The notes: generated by a model from the letters alone, not told the origin. DNA of 64,000 nt from Nemesobacter sp965204665 (GCA_965204665.1 OZ242002.1:806001-870000); one strand, 5' to 3'. Shown: positions 45,306 through 54,383, counted from the first letter of the stretch. Numbers and translations: made by a program.

Positions 45306-45335
45306 ATTATATTGAATCCTAGGCGTTTAAGTCAA
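45306..45335 (-). promoter_or_regulatory. Promoter of the membrane Fe-S oxidoreductase
   Basis: Minus strand TTGACT (45330-45335), 18-base spacer, perfect TATAAT (45306-45311). It is the closest match to a consensus promoter in the left part of the window. Confidence 0.65.
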
Positions 45336-45628
45336 GCCGTCCGATGCCGAGATATTCCCGCCGTAACGTTTTCGGGTTCAGTTTTCATGCAACGGGCGAA
45401 GGCATATGAGAGCACATGCCTGCCACTGTCTCAATTCCTATCGAAGCAATCTGACTGTCATATTGCTTGATTTTCACGAAATGCAGATACTACATTGAAC
45501 TTTGAAGTGCAACACTCGGGACAGATATTGCTCCGTTCTGATAAGATTTTGAAAGAGAACTCTCCCGACGCGGCTCACAACGCAGGTCACACCGGTGTTA
45601 TTCCTCCTCACCTCAATCACCTGCAAAC
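45336..45628. other. Gene-free stretch between the oxidoreductase promoter and the insertion sequence
   Basis: About 290 bases. No gene, tRNA or clear repeat seen. The IS left end begins at 45629. Confidence 0.45.
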
Positions 45629-45654
45629 CTTTCAACTGCCCACACTTGACTCGG
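45629..45654 (+). repeat. Left terminal inverted repeat of the IS
   Basis: Starts CTTTCAACTGCCCACACTTG. It pairs with 47965-47990, differing at two positions (C/T each). Confidence 0.9.
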
Positions 45655-45659
45655 CAGTG

Positions 45660-47936
45660 TCACGGTCCTCTTGATTGCTCCGACAGTTTATCCTCTCTTC
45701 CCGCAAGAAACGCCATATACGCTATTTTGAACTTTACATACCCCTGCCATAGTTTCCTGGTTCCCGGAAGAGGTTGACGCTTCGTAGGAGCGAACCCCGC
45801 ATACCTCGCAAGATCTATCACGTAAGTGCGTATATCAGGAACCCGACCCTCGGCAGGAAGCGACTTTATAATTCTCTCGTGGCGAAGCAGCTTGTACAGA
45901 ACATCCACCTCATCCCCGGTCATCACCTTGTCCGCAGGCACCTCGGGTTTGTCCCTCGCAAGCCTCTCGAGTTCAAACACTCTGTATGCCGTAACGGCGT
46001 CAAACGCCAGACTCCTGCGAAGGTCATCCACATCGTCAAACCTCTTCTTCTCCGCGGAGAGTCCGCTTTTGAGCACCTTGAAGTACTCCTCTACAGTCCA
46101 TCGCGCCTCATACCGCTTCACTATCCTCTCGGCACACTCGAACACCGCTTCCCCCTCCGTACTGAGCAGCACCCAGTGAAGACCCTCCTGCCCCTCGGGA
46201 GGTCGCGGTTCATAAACGCTTACCCCCAGCACCTCTATCGGACTTCGAGATGATTTCCTCATCGGGGGAACCACCCTTACCCCGGCAGCCCTTATTTCAA
46301 GCTCCGCTTTCCGCTCATCCCTCTTCCTCTTTCCTCCACACGCCTTGATCTTTATTGTTCTTCTCCCGAGCACAGGCTGCTTCTCCATATACTTCCAAAG
46401 ACACTCCTTCCCCTTTTCCCCGTCCTCCACCACACAACGCCCGTTCCCCTTCTTTGAACGAACCACCACCTCGTCTCCATTCTCAGAAGCCTCCTGCAGG
46501 AATTCCCGGATGTCCGCCTCCCTGTCACATACGCTGATTACTCCGGTGCCTCCGCACGCCTCCCTGATCTCCCTCGCACGCAGAAGCCCCTTCATCCACT
46601 TCCCGCTCTCCGCCTCATCCTTCTCTCCTCTCTGCTCCGTGTTGAACTCATACACACCCAGAGGTCGCCTACCCTCCGTTATCGCCAGACCCACGTGGGC
46701 CGATATCCCCCTGCCGCCGCCCCCTATCTTCACAAGCCCCCGCGTATCCTCCAACCCTGTGTAGTTCAACGTAGTCGTATCCTGCACAGCCAATACCACA
46801 TTCTCAAGCCTGCAGCGACTTACCATCGCTTCTCTGTGCGGTTCAAGTATGTCTTCCATCTTCACCCTCGGATTCGAAAGCAGTCTGTATACAGCCTTGC
46901 GCTCAGCCGTCTGCGGGAACATCTCGGGAACAGATTTCCCCGGATTGTCCGCCCACCTCCCGCCTGCACTTATTATAAGCTCTCTTACCCTCGCATCAGG
47001 ATAACTGCTGCGACAGTATTCCATATAGGCCCAGTCCGTATCTTCCGCGTAATAAGGCTCGGGCACTGTGCCCGTCTTCCTTACGGGTTCCTCAAGAAGT
47101 TTCTGTTCCCACCCCTCCGAAAGGGGTTTCATCCATACCGTCCTGCTCTCCGCAGTCCCCTTGCCCGGAGGACGCCCCGATGTCTTCTCCCCGCACATCT
47201 CCCATCCCGCGGCCCTGTAACTCGTACCCTCGCGGTCGGATGATATATAACTGTAGGCAAGTACGGGAGAGAGTCCGTACAACTCCTCCCAGTCGGAGAC
47301 GACGCGGCGGGATGCCGTGGATAAGACACGGGAAGCGAGATTCTTCACTCTCACTCCCGGCAACAGCAGAAACCGGTGATTGTTCACCACCAGATCAAGA
47401 TTCTTCACTCGTGCCGATGATGACCATCCTATCCACTTGTCCCGAGCCGCTTGGTGCCGGCTCGCCGCGCAGAATCCTATACCCCCTACGCGACCGTAGA
47501 GAGCGGATGTTATCCAGTAACATATCCGTCTTCCCGGCACTCTGCTCCAGCCCTCGGGATGATGAGTCCGCATCATCCCGCGCCGGAGCCGCTTCTCCTT
47601 GTCCTCAACAATTTCAAGACTTATTACCCCTAACCTCTCAAGGTCCGTGTTCACCAGCACATCGGGATAATCCGTCTTTATTGCCGGAGCAGCGCCTCCG
47701 GGAACCATGCCCGGGTTCAGGGGCTTCGCCTCGGGGAGAGTGACTTTTACTTTGTCTGCTATGCGGGGAAGTATCTTGCGGGCGGACCCTGTGCACAGTT
47801 CTCCTCCGGAATTACGCCAGTCGTCCCGCTCGCATAATTCTCGGGCCGGACTGTAACGGGTAGCACGGGGGTCTTTTACCGCTTCTTTGAACCATTCTAT
47901 TGTTTCCGATGAAAAATTATGTAGTCCTATCTGCAT
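45660..47936 (-). CDS. IS4/Tn5-like DDE transposase with N-terminal DruA-like (DUF4338) domain
   Basis: 758 residues, about 60% longer than Tn5 transposase. Residues about 90-265 form a DUF4338/DruA-type domain: RDKWIGWSSSARVKNLDLVV, NNHRFLLLPGVRVKNLASRVL and SYRAAGWEMCGEKTSGRPPGKG. Residues about 300-370 match the Tn5-type DNA-binding domain (WADNPGKSVPEMF, ERKAVYRLLSNPRV). The catalytic core has Asp386 (QDTTTLNY), Asp471 (VCDREADI) and Glu616 in a full YREK motif (Tyr609, Arg612, Glu616, Lys623). All catalytic residues are present and the frame is open, so it is probably active. DruA is otherwise known from the Druantia anti-phage system. The ATG is very close to AGGAG, so the start is slightly uncertain. 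Confidence 0.9.
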   Translation of the reverse strand: MQIGLHNFSSETIEWFKEAVKDPRATRYSPARELCERDDWRNSGGELCTGSARKILPRIADKVKVTLPEAKPLNPGMVPGGAAPAIKTDYPDVLVNTDLERLGVISLEIVEDKEKRLRRGMMRTHHPEGWSRVPGRRICYWITSALYGRVGGIGFCAASRHQAARDKWIGWSSSARVKNLDLVVNNHRFLLLPGVRVKNLASRVLSTASRRVVSDWEELYGLSPVLAYSYISSDREGTSYRAAGWEMCGEKTSGRPPGKGTAESRTVWMKPLSEGWEQKLLEEPVRKTGTVPEPYYAEDTDWAYMEYCRSSYPDARVRELIISAGGRWADNPGKSVPEMFPQTAERKAVYRLLSNPRVKMEDILEPHREAMVSRCRLENVVLAVQDTTTLNYTGLEDTRGLVKIGGGGRGISAHVGLAITEGRRPLGVYEFNTEQRGEKDEAESGKWMKGLLRAREIREACGGTGVISVCDREADIREFLQEASENGDEVVVRSKKGNGRCVVEDGEKGKECLWKYMEKQPVLGRRTIKIKACGGKRKRDERKAELEIRAAGVRVVPPMRKSSRSPIEVLGVSVYEPRPPEGQEGLHWVLLSTEGEAVFECAERIVKRYEARWTVEEYFKVLKSGLSAEKKRFDDVDDLRRSLAFDAVTAYRVFELERLARDKPEVPADKVMTGDEVDVLYKLLRHERIIKSLPAEGRVPDIRTYVIDLARYAGFAPTKRQPLPGTRKLWQGYVKFKIAYMAFLAGREDKLSEQSRGP

Positions 47937-47964
47937 ACTCCTAATGTGTACACTATAGAACTCA

Positions 47965-47990
47965 CCGAGTCAAGTATGGACAGTTGAAAG
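47965..47990 (-). repeat. Right terminal inverted repeat of the IS
   Basis: On the minus strand starts CTTTCAACTGTCCATACTTG, matching the left repeat at 24 of 26 bases. The transposase ATG lies 29 bases inside it. Confidence 0.9.
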
Positions 47991-48114
47991 ATCGCTAATA
48001 CTACCCCGCACATCGTGAATGCATCAAGAAAGGATCAGACCGTTTGTTTCCGGAAGGTGCTTCTTCCTCGTTCTTGCATCTTGCGATGACAATTGATAAC
48101 ATCCTCAAACACAC

Positions 48115-48720
48115 ATGCATATGAAAATCGTTCTTTACTATGACTACATCTGTCCGTTCTGTTCTCTGGCCACAGAAAGAATAGTTTCCGTAGCGGAGGA
48201 GTTCGCGCTGGAAACCGCTTGGCTCGGAATAGAGATTCACCCGGAACATCCTCCTGAGGGAACAAGGAGGAAAAAAACGGAAAAAGCCTTCAGCGTAGCT
48301 CATACGCTGAAAACACTTGCCGATGAAGCGGACGATGACATAAAACTTCCGGGTTTCGCCACCAACTCCAGGCTCTGTCTCGAGGCCTCGGAGTTTGCGA
48401 AGCGGAAAAACAGGTTCATGGAGTTCCACAAGGCATGCTACCGTGCGTATTTCAGAGAAAAGAGAAACATCGGGCTTGCGGAAACCGTAATCGAGGTCGG
48501 GAGGGAGGCGGGGTTGGGTGCGGAGGAACTTTCAGAGTGTCTCGAGAAAAGAACATTTTCGGAGACAATCGACCGGAATATCGAAAAGGCGAGAGAAGAT
48601 CTGGTGCTGGGAGTTCCGACCCTGTATATCGGAGACCTCAGAGTACACGGAATCCAGACAACGGAGTCTTACCGCAAACTGGTGGAAAGGAAACTTGCGC
48701 GCAGCATCGCCACGCACTGA
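48115..48720 (+). CDS. DsbA-family thioredoxin-fold oxidoreductase (FrnE-like)
   Basis: 201 residues, DSBA-like thioredoxin fold without signal peptide, so cytoplasmic. The active site is CPFC in YDYICPFCSLATERI, and the cis-proline loop is GVPTLYIGD; both are as in FrnE/2-hydroxychromene-isomerase-type proteins. A second ATG at 48121 could be the start; neither has a ribosome site. It is the only plus-strand gene between the IS and dnaA. Possible thiol-disulfide or stress role; substrate unknown. Confidence 0.88.
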   Translation: MHMKIVLYYDYICPFCSLATERIVSVAEEFALETAWLGIEIHPEHPPEGTRRKKTEKAFSVAHTLKTLADEADDDIKLPGFATNSRLCLEASEFAKRKNRFMEFHKACYRAYFREKRNIGLAETVIEVGREAGLGAEELSECLEKRTFSETIDRNIEKAREDLVLGVPTLYIGDLRVHGIQTTESYRKLVERKLARSIATH

Positions 48721-48726
48721 AAAACT

Positions 48727-49959
48727 TCAGGTCTGCTTTTCAATCCGAAGCCGGACCTCCCGTATCATCTTCGGAGTAGCGGACACCACGGTGAATACTT
48801 TCTCTCCGAAAACTATCTCCGTTCCCGGGTCCGGAATGGAACCGTACACGTAAAGAAGAAAGCCCCCGAGCGTTTCGTAGTCCTCGCCTTCAGGAATACC
48901 CAGACCGATGCCGTCGTTTATACGCTCTATCTCGACGGAAGGATCTATAAGATGCTGGCCGTTGGGAAGTTTTTTCCACGGGGTTTTACCGGTGTCGTAT
49001 TCATCCTCTATCTCCCCAACAACCTCCTCTATTATGTCCTCAAGAGTTATGATTCCGACCGAACCCCCGTACTCATCGACCACAACCGCCATTCCCGCCC
49101 GCCCGCCCTTCATCTCTTCCATGAGTTCATTGACCGGCTTTGTCTCCGGAACGTAAAGAGGCGGGAGAGCATAGTTTTCAACGCTTCTCTCCAAGTTCCG
49201 CTCGCCCAGAACTCTGAACGAGCTGAGTATCCCCGTTATGTTGTCCACCCTCTCGCTGAAAATAGGTATTCTCGAGTGGCTCTTCTCCGTCAGGAGTCTC
49301 CTCACATCGAAGATCGTGGATTTTTTTTCAAGCATGTCCACATTGACCAGAGGAATCATTATTTCTCCCACGGTGGTCTCCGAGTATCCGAGTATTCTGC
49401 GGAGCATCCTTCTCTTGTAATCCGCGCTGGGCATCCCCTCGTCTTCCTCCATCACATCCTCAAGTTCCTCCCGCGTTATGGACTGCATATTGCTCGCGGA
49501 CCGTTCAAGAATCCTGTTGGTGAGCATGTTCACGAAGAAAAGCACCGGATAAAACAACTTCGAGAAGAACCAGAGCGGGTAGATAATCCAAAGCACTATA
49601 GTATTGCGTCTGCTTTCAAAAACCGACTTGGGAACCACCTGGCCGAAAATGACTATCAGCGGAGAGAGAACCAGAACCGTGTATATGCCGCCTCTGTGAC
49701 CGAACAACTCCTCGAAATGGAACGTTACCACCAACGTGTTTATTATAAGCGAGAGGTTTACCCCGATAAGCGTAGTGCCTATGAAATTCTCTATTTGGGA
49801 GTAGGCCGAAAGAACGGAGCCGGCCGCCGCGGACCCCTCTTCGTGAAGAGCCCTCATCCTTATTTTGTCGCAGGAGATAAGAGCTATTTCCGCTCCGGCG
49901 AAAAACGCCTGCAGTACAAGGAGGGCAAAAACCCAAATCGCAACAATTTCAGACCCCAT
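48727..49959 (-). CDS. CNNM/CorC-type membrane protein with CBS domains (second of a pair)
   Basis: 410 residues from the ATG at 49959, chosen because GGAGG lies ten bases upstream; it overlaps the preceding gene by 11 bases. Order: DUF21 membrane domain (about 1-185) with four helices and the ALISCDKIRMRAL segment; two CBS domains (MIPLVNVDMLEKKS..., HSRIPIFSERVDNITGI, AVVVDEYGGSVGIITLEDIIEEVVGEIEDE); and a C-terminal CorC/HlyC domain (GEDYETLGGFLLYVYGSIP). The family is linked to Mg2+/Co2+ efflux. It is paralogous to its upstream neighbour. Confidence 0.92.
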   Translation of the reverse strand: MGSEIVAIWVFALLVLQAFFAGAEIALISCDKIRMRALHEEGSAAAGSVLSAYSQIENFIGTTLIGVNLSLIINTLVVTFHFEELFGHRGGIYTVLVLSPLIVIFGQVVPKSVFESRRNTIVLWIIYPLWFFSKLFYPVLFFVNMLTNRILERSASNMQSITREELEDVMEEDEGMPSADYKRRMLRRILGYSETTVGEIMIPLVNVDMLEKKSTIFDVRRLLTEKSHSRIPIFSERVDNITGILSSFRVLGERNLERSVENYALPPLYVPETKPVNELMEEMKGGRAGMAVVVDEYGGSVGIITLEDIIEEVVGEIEDEYDTGKTPWKKLPNGQHLIDPSVEIERINDGIGLGIPEGEDYETLGGFLLYVYGSIPDPGTEIVFGEKVFTVVSATPKMIREVRLRIEKQT

Positions 49960-51289
49960 GGCTCTCATCCTCCGCGTGGTCAATTTCAATCCCTATGCTC
50001 GAAATTCTGTTTCCGTCCTTTTTCTTCACGGTAAAAATCAAACCGCGGAAACTCGTCTTCTCGCCTTCCTCCGGCAGCCTTCCGAAAAGGTCGAAAACAA
50101 AACCCCCCATGGTTCCGTTTTCGTTTCCCTTGGAAATAACCGCATCACGCAGTATCTGCGCCATGTTTTCAGTTCCTCCGCCTTCCGTCACCGAAAGAAG
50201 CGGGTCTTCGTCCAACTCTTCCATGCGCATCCCCCCGGGAATTATTGCCTCCTTACCCGAAACCTCCGGAGCTGTTTTCTGAATCACCGTCTTTTCGTCC
50301 TCTATCTCACCGAAGATTTCCTCCAGTATGTCCTCCATCGTAACAAGACCGTCAAATCTTCCGTATTCGTCCACAACTATGGCTATATGCATTCTTCTAC
50401 CTTGGAATTCGCGCAGAAGAGCGCCCGCCGGTTTGGAACGGGGAATGAAATACGGCTCCCTGAGAATCTCCGTCACCCGAGCCTCCCGGCTCAACCCTCT
50501 GGCCTCCCCCCTCAGAATATCCTTTCCGTAGAGAATCCCGGTGATGTTATCCCTCTCCCCGTCGTAAACGGGGACCCTGGAATGTCCGCAATCCCGTATC
50601 TTCGACATGGCGTCTTTTATCATCATCCGGTCGGCGAGAGTGAAGCAGTCGACCGCCGGAGTCATTATCGTCTGCGCCTGCAGTGTTTCCAGTCTGAAAA
50701 AACCGTCGGCGAGAGACTTCTCCACTTCGTTCAGAACACCTTCCTCGCTTCCCATGCCGACCAGTATCTCGAGTTCCTCTGAAGATATGGACTCCTCCGG
50801 GCAACTTTCATGTTTAGCCCCGAGCGCGCCGGTGAAAAACCCGGAAACAAGCATGATTCCCCACCTGATGGGAAAGACGGATATATGGAAAAAGTAAAGG
50901 GGAACGGCAACCGCCCTTGAAATGGTTCTCGGGAACTTCACCCCTGCGGTTTTCGGAATTATCTCTCCGAAAACAAGCAGCGTCGGGGACGCTACAGCCA
51001 GAGAGATCAAAGCCACCGTCTGTTCCGGCGTGTCCTGCAGATGTTTTCTGGCCGTAATGCCTATGACGCTTGAATAGGCGATGTTGAACACCTCGTCGGC
51101 CAGAAGAATCGTCGTTATCAGTTTGTGGGAATCGGACAACAATTTTTCAATGGCCGAGGAAACCCTTCCCCCCTGTTTGGAAATACTTTCCAACTGGGGT
51201 CGGCTGAGAGAAAAAAGAGCCCCTTCGCTGAAACAGAAAAAAGCGGAACAGCAAAGAAGGAAAAAGATCAGTAAGAAATTTTCACCCAA
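49949..51289 (-). CDS. CNNM/CorC-type membrane protein with CBS domains (first of a pair)
   Basis: 446 residues from a TTG at 51289 after GGAGGAACG. Same architecture as the next gene: DUF21 domain with membrane helices (LLIFFLLCCSAFFCFSEGAL and others), two CBS domains (HSRVPVYDGERDNITGILYG, IAIVVDEYGRFDGLVTMEDILEE) and a CorC/HlyC domain (NENGTMGGFVFDLFGRLP). The two genes overlap, so they are co-translated and might form a heteromeric transporter or channel regulator for divalent cations. Which ion is handled cannot be inferred. Confidence 0.92.
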   Translation of the reverse strand: MGENFLLIFFLLCCSAFFCFSEGALFSLSRPQLESISKQGGRVSSAIEKLLSDSHKLITTILLADEVFNIAYSSVIGITARKHLQDTPEQTVALISLAVASPTLLVFGEIIPKTAGVKFPRTISRAVAVPLYFFHISVFPIRWGIMLVSGFFTGALGAKHESCPEESISSEELEILVGMGSEEGVLNEVEKSLADGFFRLETLQAQTIMTPAVDCFTLADRMMIKDAMSKIRDCGHSRVPVYDGERDNITGILYGKDILRGEARGLSREARVTEILREPYFIPRSKPAGALLREFQGRRMHIAIVVDEYGRFDGLVTMEDILEEIFGEIEDEKTVIQKTAPEVSGKEAIIPGGMRMEELDEDPLLSVTEGGGTENMAQILRDAVISKGNENGTMGGFVFDLFGRLPEEGEKTSFRGLIFTVKKKDGNRISSIGIEIDHAEDESHGV

Positions 51290-51313
51290 AAAAATCGTTC
51301 CTCCGGGGAGCCG

Positions 51314-52297
51314 TCATCGGAAATGAGAAAAACCTCTTGTCCCGAAAAAAACCTCCTGCCCCGAATCATCAAAAAACCTTACGGTGTTTCCCCGAGTAAC
51401 ACGGCCGATCTCCGAGACGGAAACTCCGCAGTCACTGGAAACTTCCTTCAGGGCGTCGCTGTTCTCCGCTGCGGAAGTGAAAAGAATCTCGTAATCTTCG
51501 CCGCCGGAAACAGCAAACTCGTAAGGGTCTTCTCCTAAAGAGAGGGAGAGAGAACGAATGTGCGGAGAAAGCGGAATATCATCGAGTCTTATCTCGGCCC
51601 CGAGACCGAAATTCGAGGTGAGTTTCTCAAGATCTGAAAAAAGACCGTCGCTTATGTCTATCATTGAAGAGACTATTCCTCTCTGCGCGACCGACCGACC
51701 GAAACCGAGTCGGGGTTCCGGGTCGAGGTGTCTCGAGACGACAAACCGGAAGCCGTCCGAGTCTTCGGCGACTCCCCTGGAAATCGCCGCAAGCCCCATC
51801 GCCGAGTCCCCGAGAGTCCCCGTAACGCATATCAAGTCCCCGAGGGTCGCGCCGCGGCGGCGGATCACGGTTTCCTTGAAAGTCTCCCCCAGAGCGGTCA
51901 TGTTCACGAAAACGGTTTTCGACTCGGAAAGATTGCCGCCTATAAGGAAAACTCCGAACCGCCCGCAACTTTCCGCCACTCCCTCGGAAAACTCCTTGAT
52001 GAATTCGTCGGCCGCATCACTGCGGCAGCCGATGGAGCAGAGCAGATACTTCGGCACAGCACCCATGGCTCCTATGTCGCTTAATGAAACGGCTACCGCT
52101 TTTCTTCCTATCTGGCGCGCGGTGTTCTGCTGAAGGCGGAAATGCACATCCTCCACCAGCGTGTCGGTCGAAACGACAAGAGATGTTCCCTCGGAAATGT
52201 CCGCGACTGCGGAATCGTCCCCTATGCCCGTAAAGACTTCTTTCTGAGTAACCCTGAATCTTTCTGCAAGAAACTTCAAGGCGGCTACTTCACCCAT
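51314..52297 (-). CDS. thiL: Thiamine-monophosphate kinase
   Basis: Makes thiamine diphosphate, the active cofactor, from thiamine monophosphate. 327 residues from the ATG at 52297 (MGEVAALKFLAERF), the normal size. Landmarks: TGIGDDSAVAD, VVSTDTLVEDVHF, AVSLSDIGAMGAVP, LIGGNLSES, MIDISDGLFSDLEKL and VSGGEDYEILFT. An open frame extends far upstream, but it passes through the promoter and into dnaA and is not family-like. Transcribed divergently from dnaA, from a promoter giving a very short leader. ThiD is at 8.7 kb. Confidence 0.96.
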   Translation of the reverse strand: MGEVAALKFLAERFRVTQKEVFTGIGDDSAVADISEGTSLVVSTDTLVEDVHFRLQQNTARQIGRKAVAVSLSDIGAMGAVPKYLLCSIGCRSDAADEFIKEFSEGVAESCGRFGVFLIGGNLSESKTVFVNMTALGETFKETVIRRRGATLGDLICVTGTLGDSAMGLAAISRGVAEDSDGFRFVVSRHLDPEPRLGFGRSVAQRGIVSSMIDISDGLFSDLEKLTSNFGLGAEIRLDDIPLSPHIRSLSLSLGEDPYEFAVSGGEDYEILFTSAAENSDALKEVSSDCGVSVSEIGRVTRGNTVRFFDDSGQEVFFGTRGFSHFR

Positions 52298-52309
52298 TTC
52301 TGACTGGAA

Positions 52310-52338
52310 ATTGTATTGTAATCGCAGCCGGGTGTCAA
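52310..52338 (-). promoter_or_regulatory. Promoter of thiL
   Basis: Minus strand TTGACA (52333-52338), a 17-base spacer and TACAAT (52310-52315). Twelve bases separate the -10 box from the ATG, so the leader is only about five bases and there is no Shine-Dalgarno site. Confidence 0.6.
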
Positions 52339-52366
52339 TCCGGCCGCTTTTGTTCGGAATATCCGC

Positions 52367-52395
52367 TTGACAGTCCGCCGGGTTACAAATACATT
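52367..52395 (+). promoter_or_regulatory. Promoter of dnaA
   Basis: TTGACA (52367-52372), a 17-base spacer, TACATT (52390-52395). It diverges from the thiL promoter 28 bases away. Because the -35 box itself includes the first TTG of the long open frame, the dnaA start must lie downstream. Confidence 0.6.
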
Positions 52396-52486
52396 TACTT
52401 CCGCTTTCCGTTGGGTGGATTTTTACAATTCTTGCGTGGCTTTGCTGCCGTTTTTTTCGGGAGACCGTTTGTTGAAAGAAACACGA

Positions 52487-53911
52487 ATGGCCGCCTCCGG
52501 GGACTTGGTTCCGGGTGCTTACGACGGAGAAGCGTCCGGGTCGAATTTCAAGTGGGGTGTTCTGCTTGATGAGCTGAAAAAGGAAATCTATTCTCCACCT
52601 CCATGGCTGTCCTCGATAAAGATTAAGAAAATAGAAGGCCGTAAGGTCACTTTGCTGGCGGCAAGTGAGTTTCAGGCCACATGGGTGAAGAATCACTACC
52701 TGTCGCTCATAAATGAGATCTCGGAGAAAATCCACGGCGACGGAGTTCTCGAGATAACCATAGAAGACGCGGACAGCAGGGACTCGAATGAACAAACCGG
52801 AAGGGGCAGGAAAAAGCGCTCCAAGTCGGTGAATTCATCCGCCGGACGGGATGCCGGGACAACGGGCTTTCCGAGTTTTCTCAGTTCCAGCAACTCGTTT
52901 GAAAGTTTCGTGGTCGGCTCGAGCAACCAGTTCGCTCACGCCGCTTGTTACGCCATCGCGGAAAAGCCGGGTCTGGCGTACAACCCGTTGTTCATCCACA
53001 GCGGGGTCGGGTTGGGAAAAACCCACCTTCTCCACTCGATCGGAAACCACATACGCAGAAATCAGCAAAACAAGTTGAACATATTCTGCATATCCGCGGA
53101 ACATTTCACGAACGGAGTGGTTCAAAGCATAAGGACGGGTTCAATGGAATCTTTCAGAAACCTATACCGCTTCAACTGCGATGTCCTGCTGATAGACGAC
53201 ATTCAGTTCATTGCAGGGAAAGAAAGCACGCAGGAGGAGTTTTTCCACACTTTCAATTCCCTCTACACCGCGAAAAAACAGATAGCGATCACAAGCGACA
53301 AACCGACAAGCGCGATGAAGAACTTCGAGGAAAGGCTCAAATCAAGATTCGACTGGGGACTCACCGCAGATATACAACCGCCGGAGACGGAAACAAAAAT
53401 CGCCATAATAGAAAAAAAAGCGCAGGAGGAAGAAATTGAAATTCCGAACGATGTGGCCTCCTTCATAGCCCAGAACGTGCTGTCGAACATACGTGAGCTC
53501 GAGGGGTCGCTCAACAAGCTCTTCGCCTACTCGAAAATGTTCGGAGAGCCGATAACTCTGGAAACGGCCAAGCAACTTCTTAAGAATCTGGCGAAGAAAG
53601 AAAAACCAAAGATAATAACCGTAGACTTAATTCAAAAAGAGGTGTGCGGTTTTTTCAATATCTCCGTAAAAGAGATCAAATCAGGTCAGAAACAGAAGAA
53701 AATCTCGGAACCAAGACAGATCGCCATGTTTCTCTCGAGAAAGTACACATCTTCTTCCTTCGCCGAGATAGGAGAGAAATTCGGCGGGAAAAATCACGCT
53801 ACGGCGGTTCACGCGGTTAAAAACGTGGAGAGAAAACTCAGCAGTGATTCATCGGTTTCGAACAGCGTGGCCGTCATTTCCAGAAACCTGGAAAACTTCA
53901 TAGTGTCCTGA
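52487..53911 (+). CDS. dnaA: Chromosomal replication initiator protein DnaA
   Basis: ATPase that binds DnaA boxes, opens the origin and loads the helicase. From the ATG at 52487 it has 474 residues; a TTG 18 bases upstream is an alternative. Domain I is at the N-terminus (LLDELKKEIYSPPPW ... ATWVKNHYLSLI), followed by a Ser/Lys-rich linker. The AAA+ domain has FESFVVGSSNQFAHAA, Walker A SGVGLGKTHLLH and Walker B LLIDDIQFIAGKE. C-terminal domain IV has the DNA-binding helix GGKNHATAVHAVKNVE, a variant of the usual GGRDHTTV. dnaN follows after a 518-base gap; everything from here rightward is co-directional. Confidence 0.98.
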   Translation: MAASGDLVPGAYDGEASGSNFKWGVLLDELKKEIYSPPPWLSSIKIKKIEGRKVTLLAASEFQATWVKNHYLSLINEISEKIHGDGVLEITIEDADSRDSNEQTGRGRKKRSKSVNSSAGRDAGTTGFPSFLSSSNSFESFVVGSSNQFAHAACYAIAEKPGLAYNPLFIHSGVGLGKTHLLHSIGNHIRRNQQNKLNIFCISAEHFTNGVVQSIRTGSMESFRNLYRFNCDVLLIDDIQFIAGKESTQEEFFHTFNSLYTAKKQIAITSDKPTSAMKNFEERLKSRFDWGLTADIQPPETETKIAIIEKKAQEEEIEIPNDVASFIAQNVLSNIRELEGSLNKLFAYSKMFGEPITLETAKQLLKNLAKKEKPKIITVDLIQKEVCGFFNISVKEIKSGQKQKKISEPRQIAMFLSRKYTSSSFAEIGEKFGGKNHATAVHAVKNVERKLSSDSSVSNSVAVISRNLENFIVS

Positions 53912-54383
53912 GTTTCCGAAACCTCGGATGAACACCACTGAAAAAACCGTTAAAAAACATATAGTTTCTGTGTAAGGATATCGGAGAAAGAACGCGGATT
54001 GTTCGTCCGTGTGGATAAACCGGCAGTTTGATTACAATTTACCAACCGGGAACATATAGGAATTTCAGACAATTCAACTGATTTCACGGTTTTCACAGCT
54101 ACTATTACTACGATTACGAATCGTAAGAAAATAATTCACTGAAAAACAGTAGTATTCACTCGCTTTCGTTCATATTGTCGGGTTTTCGGAAAACGGCTGT
54201 TCGGGTCCTTGTTCCAGGAGCACGACGGTACTCTGTTGCTGTCGGTTCAGTTCGACGACGATGTTCAGGGAGGGGCTTGTTGAAAGTTCCTGCAGGTGAA
54301 TTTAATCTCTGTGCTCCCGTGTTTTTTACCGTGACTTTTTCAGGAAGTCCGTTACAGCGTATGCCATTTCAAGATTTTTCTGT
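53912..54383. other. dnaA-dnaN intergenic region, candidate replication origin
   Basis: About 470 bases without a gene, with AT-rich parts at 53940-53975 and 54050-54165. It contains one perfect DnaA box (54010-54018) and a few poor matches. The dnaA-dnaN gap is a common oriC location. The change in gene direction around dnaA supports an origin nearby, but one clear box is few. Confidence 0.45.
54010..54018 (-). promoter_or_regulatory. DnaA box
   Basis: TGTGGATAA on the plus strand, the reverse complement of the consensus TTATCCACA. Confidence 0.65.

Larger units (their letters stand above)
45629..47990 (-). mobile_element. Insertion sequence, IS4/Tn5-like, about 2.36 kb
   Basis: Bounded by 26-base terminal inverted repeats, 24 of 26 positions identical, that begin CTTTCAACTG and end ACTTGACTCGG. 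It encodes one intact transposase with a DruA-like N-terminal domain. No target-site duplication can be recognised in the flanks (GCAAAC on the left, ATCGCT on the right), so either the insertion is old or one flank has rearranged. It sits between the oxidoreductase and DsbA-like genes without breaking a recognisable gene. Confidence 0.88.

Noticed and set aside
45619..48000. Target-site duplication around the insertion sequence
   Set aside because: The 8-12 bases outside each inverted repeat do not match each other, so no duplication is called.
48952..50034. Long plus-strand open frame of about 360 codons
   Set aside because: It lies antisense to the two CorC-type genes, which have clear domains. 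The translated plus-strand product has no family features and no ribosome site.
52298..52795. N-terminal extension of thiL in the same frame
   Set aside because: It crosses both divergent promoters and runs antisense through the start of dnaA; ThiL homology begins at the ATG at 52297.
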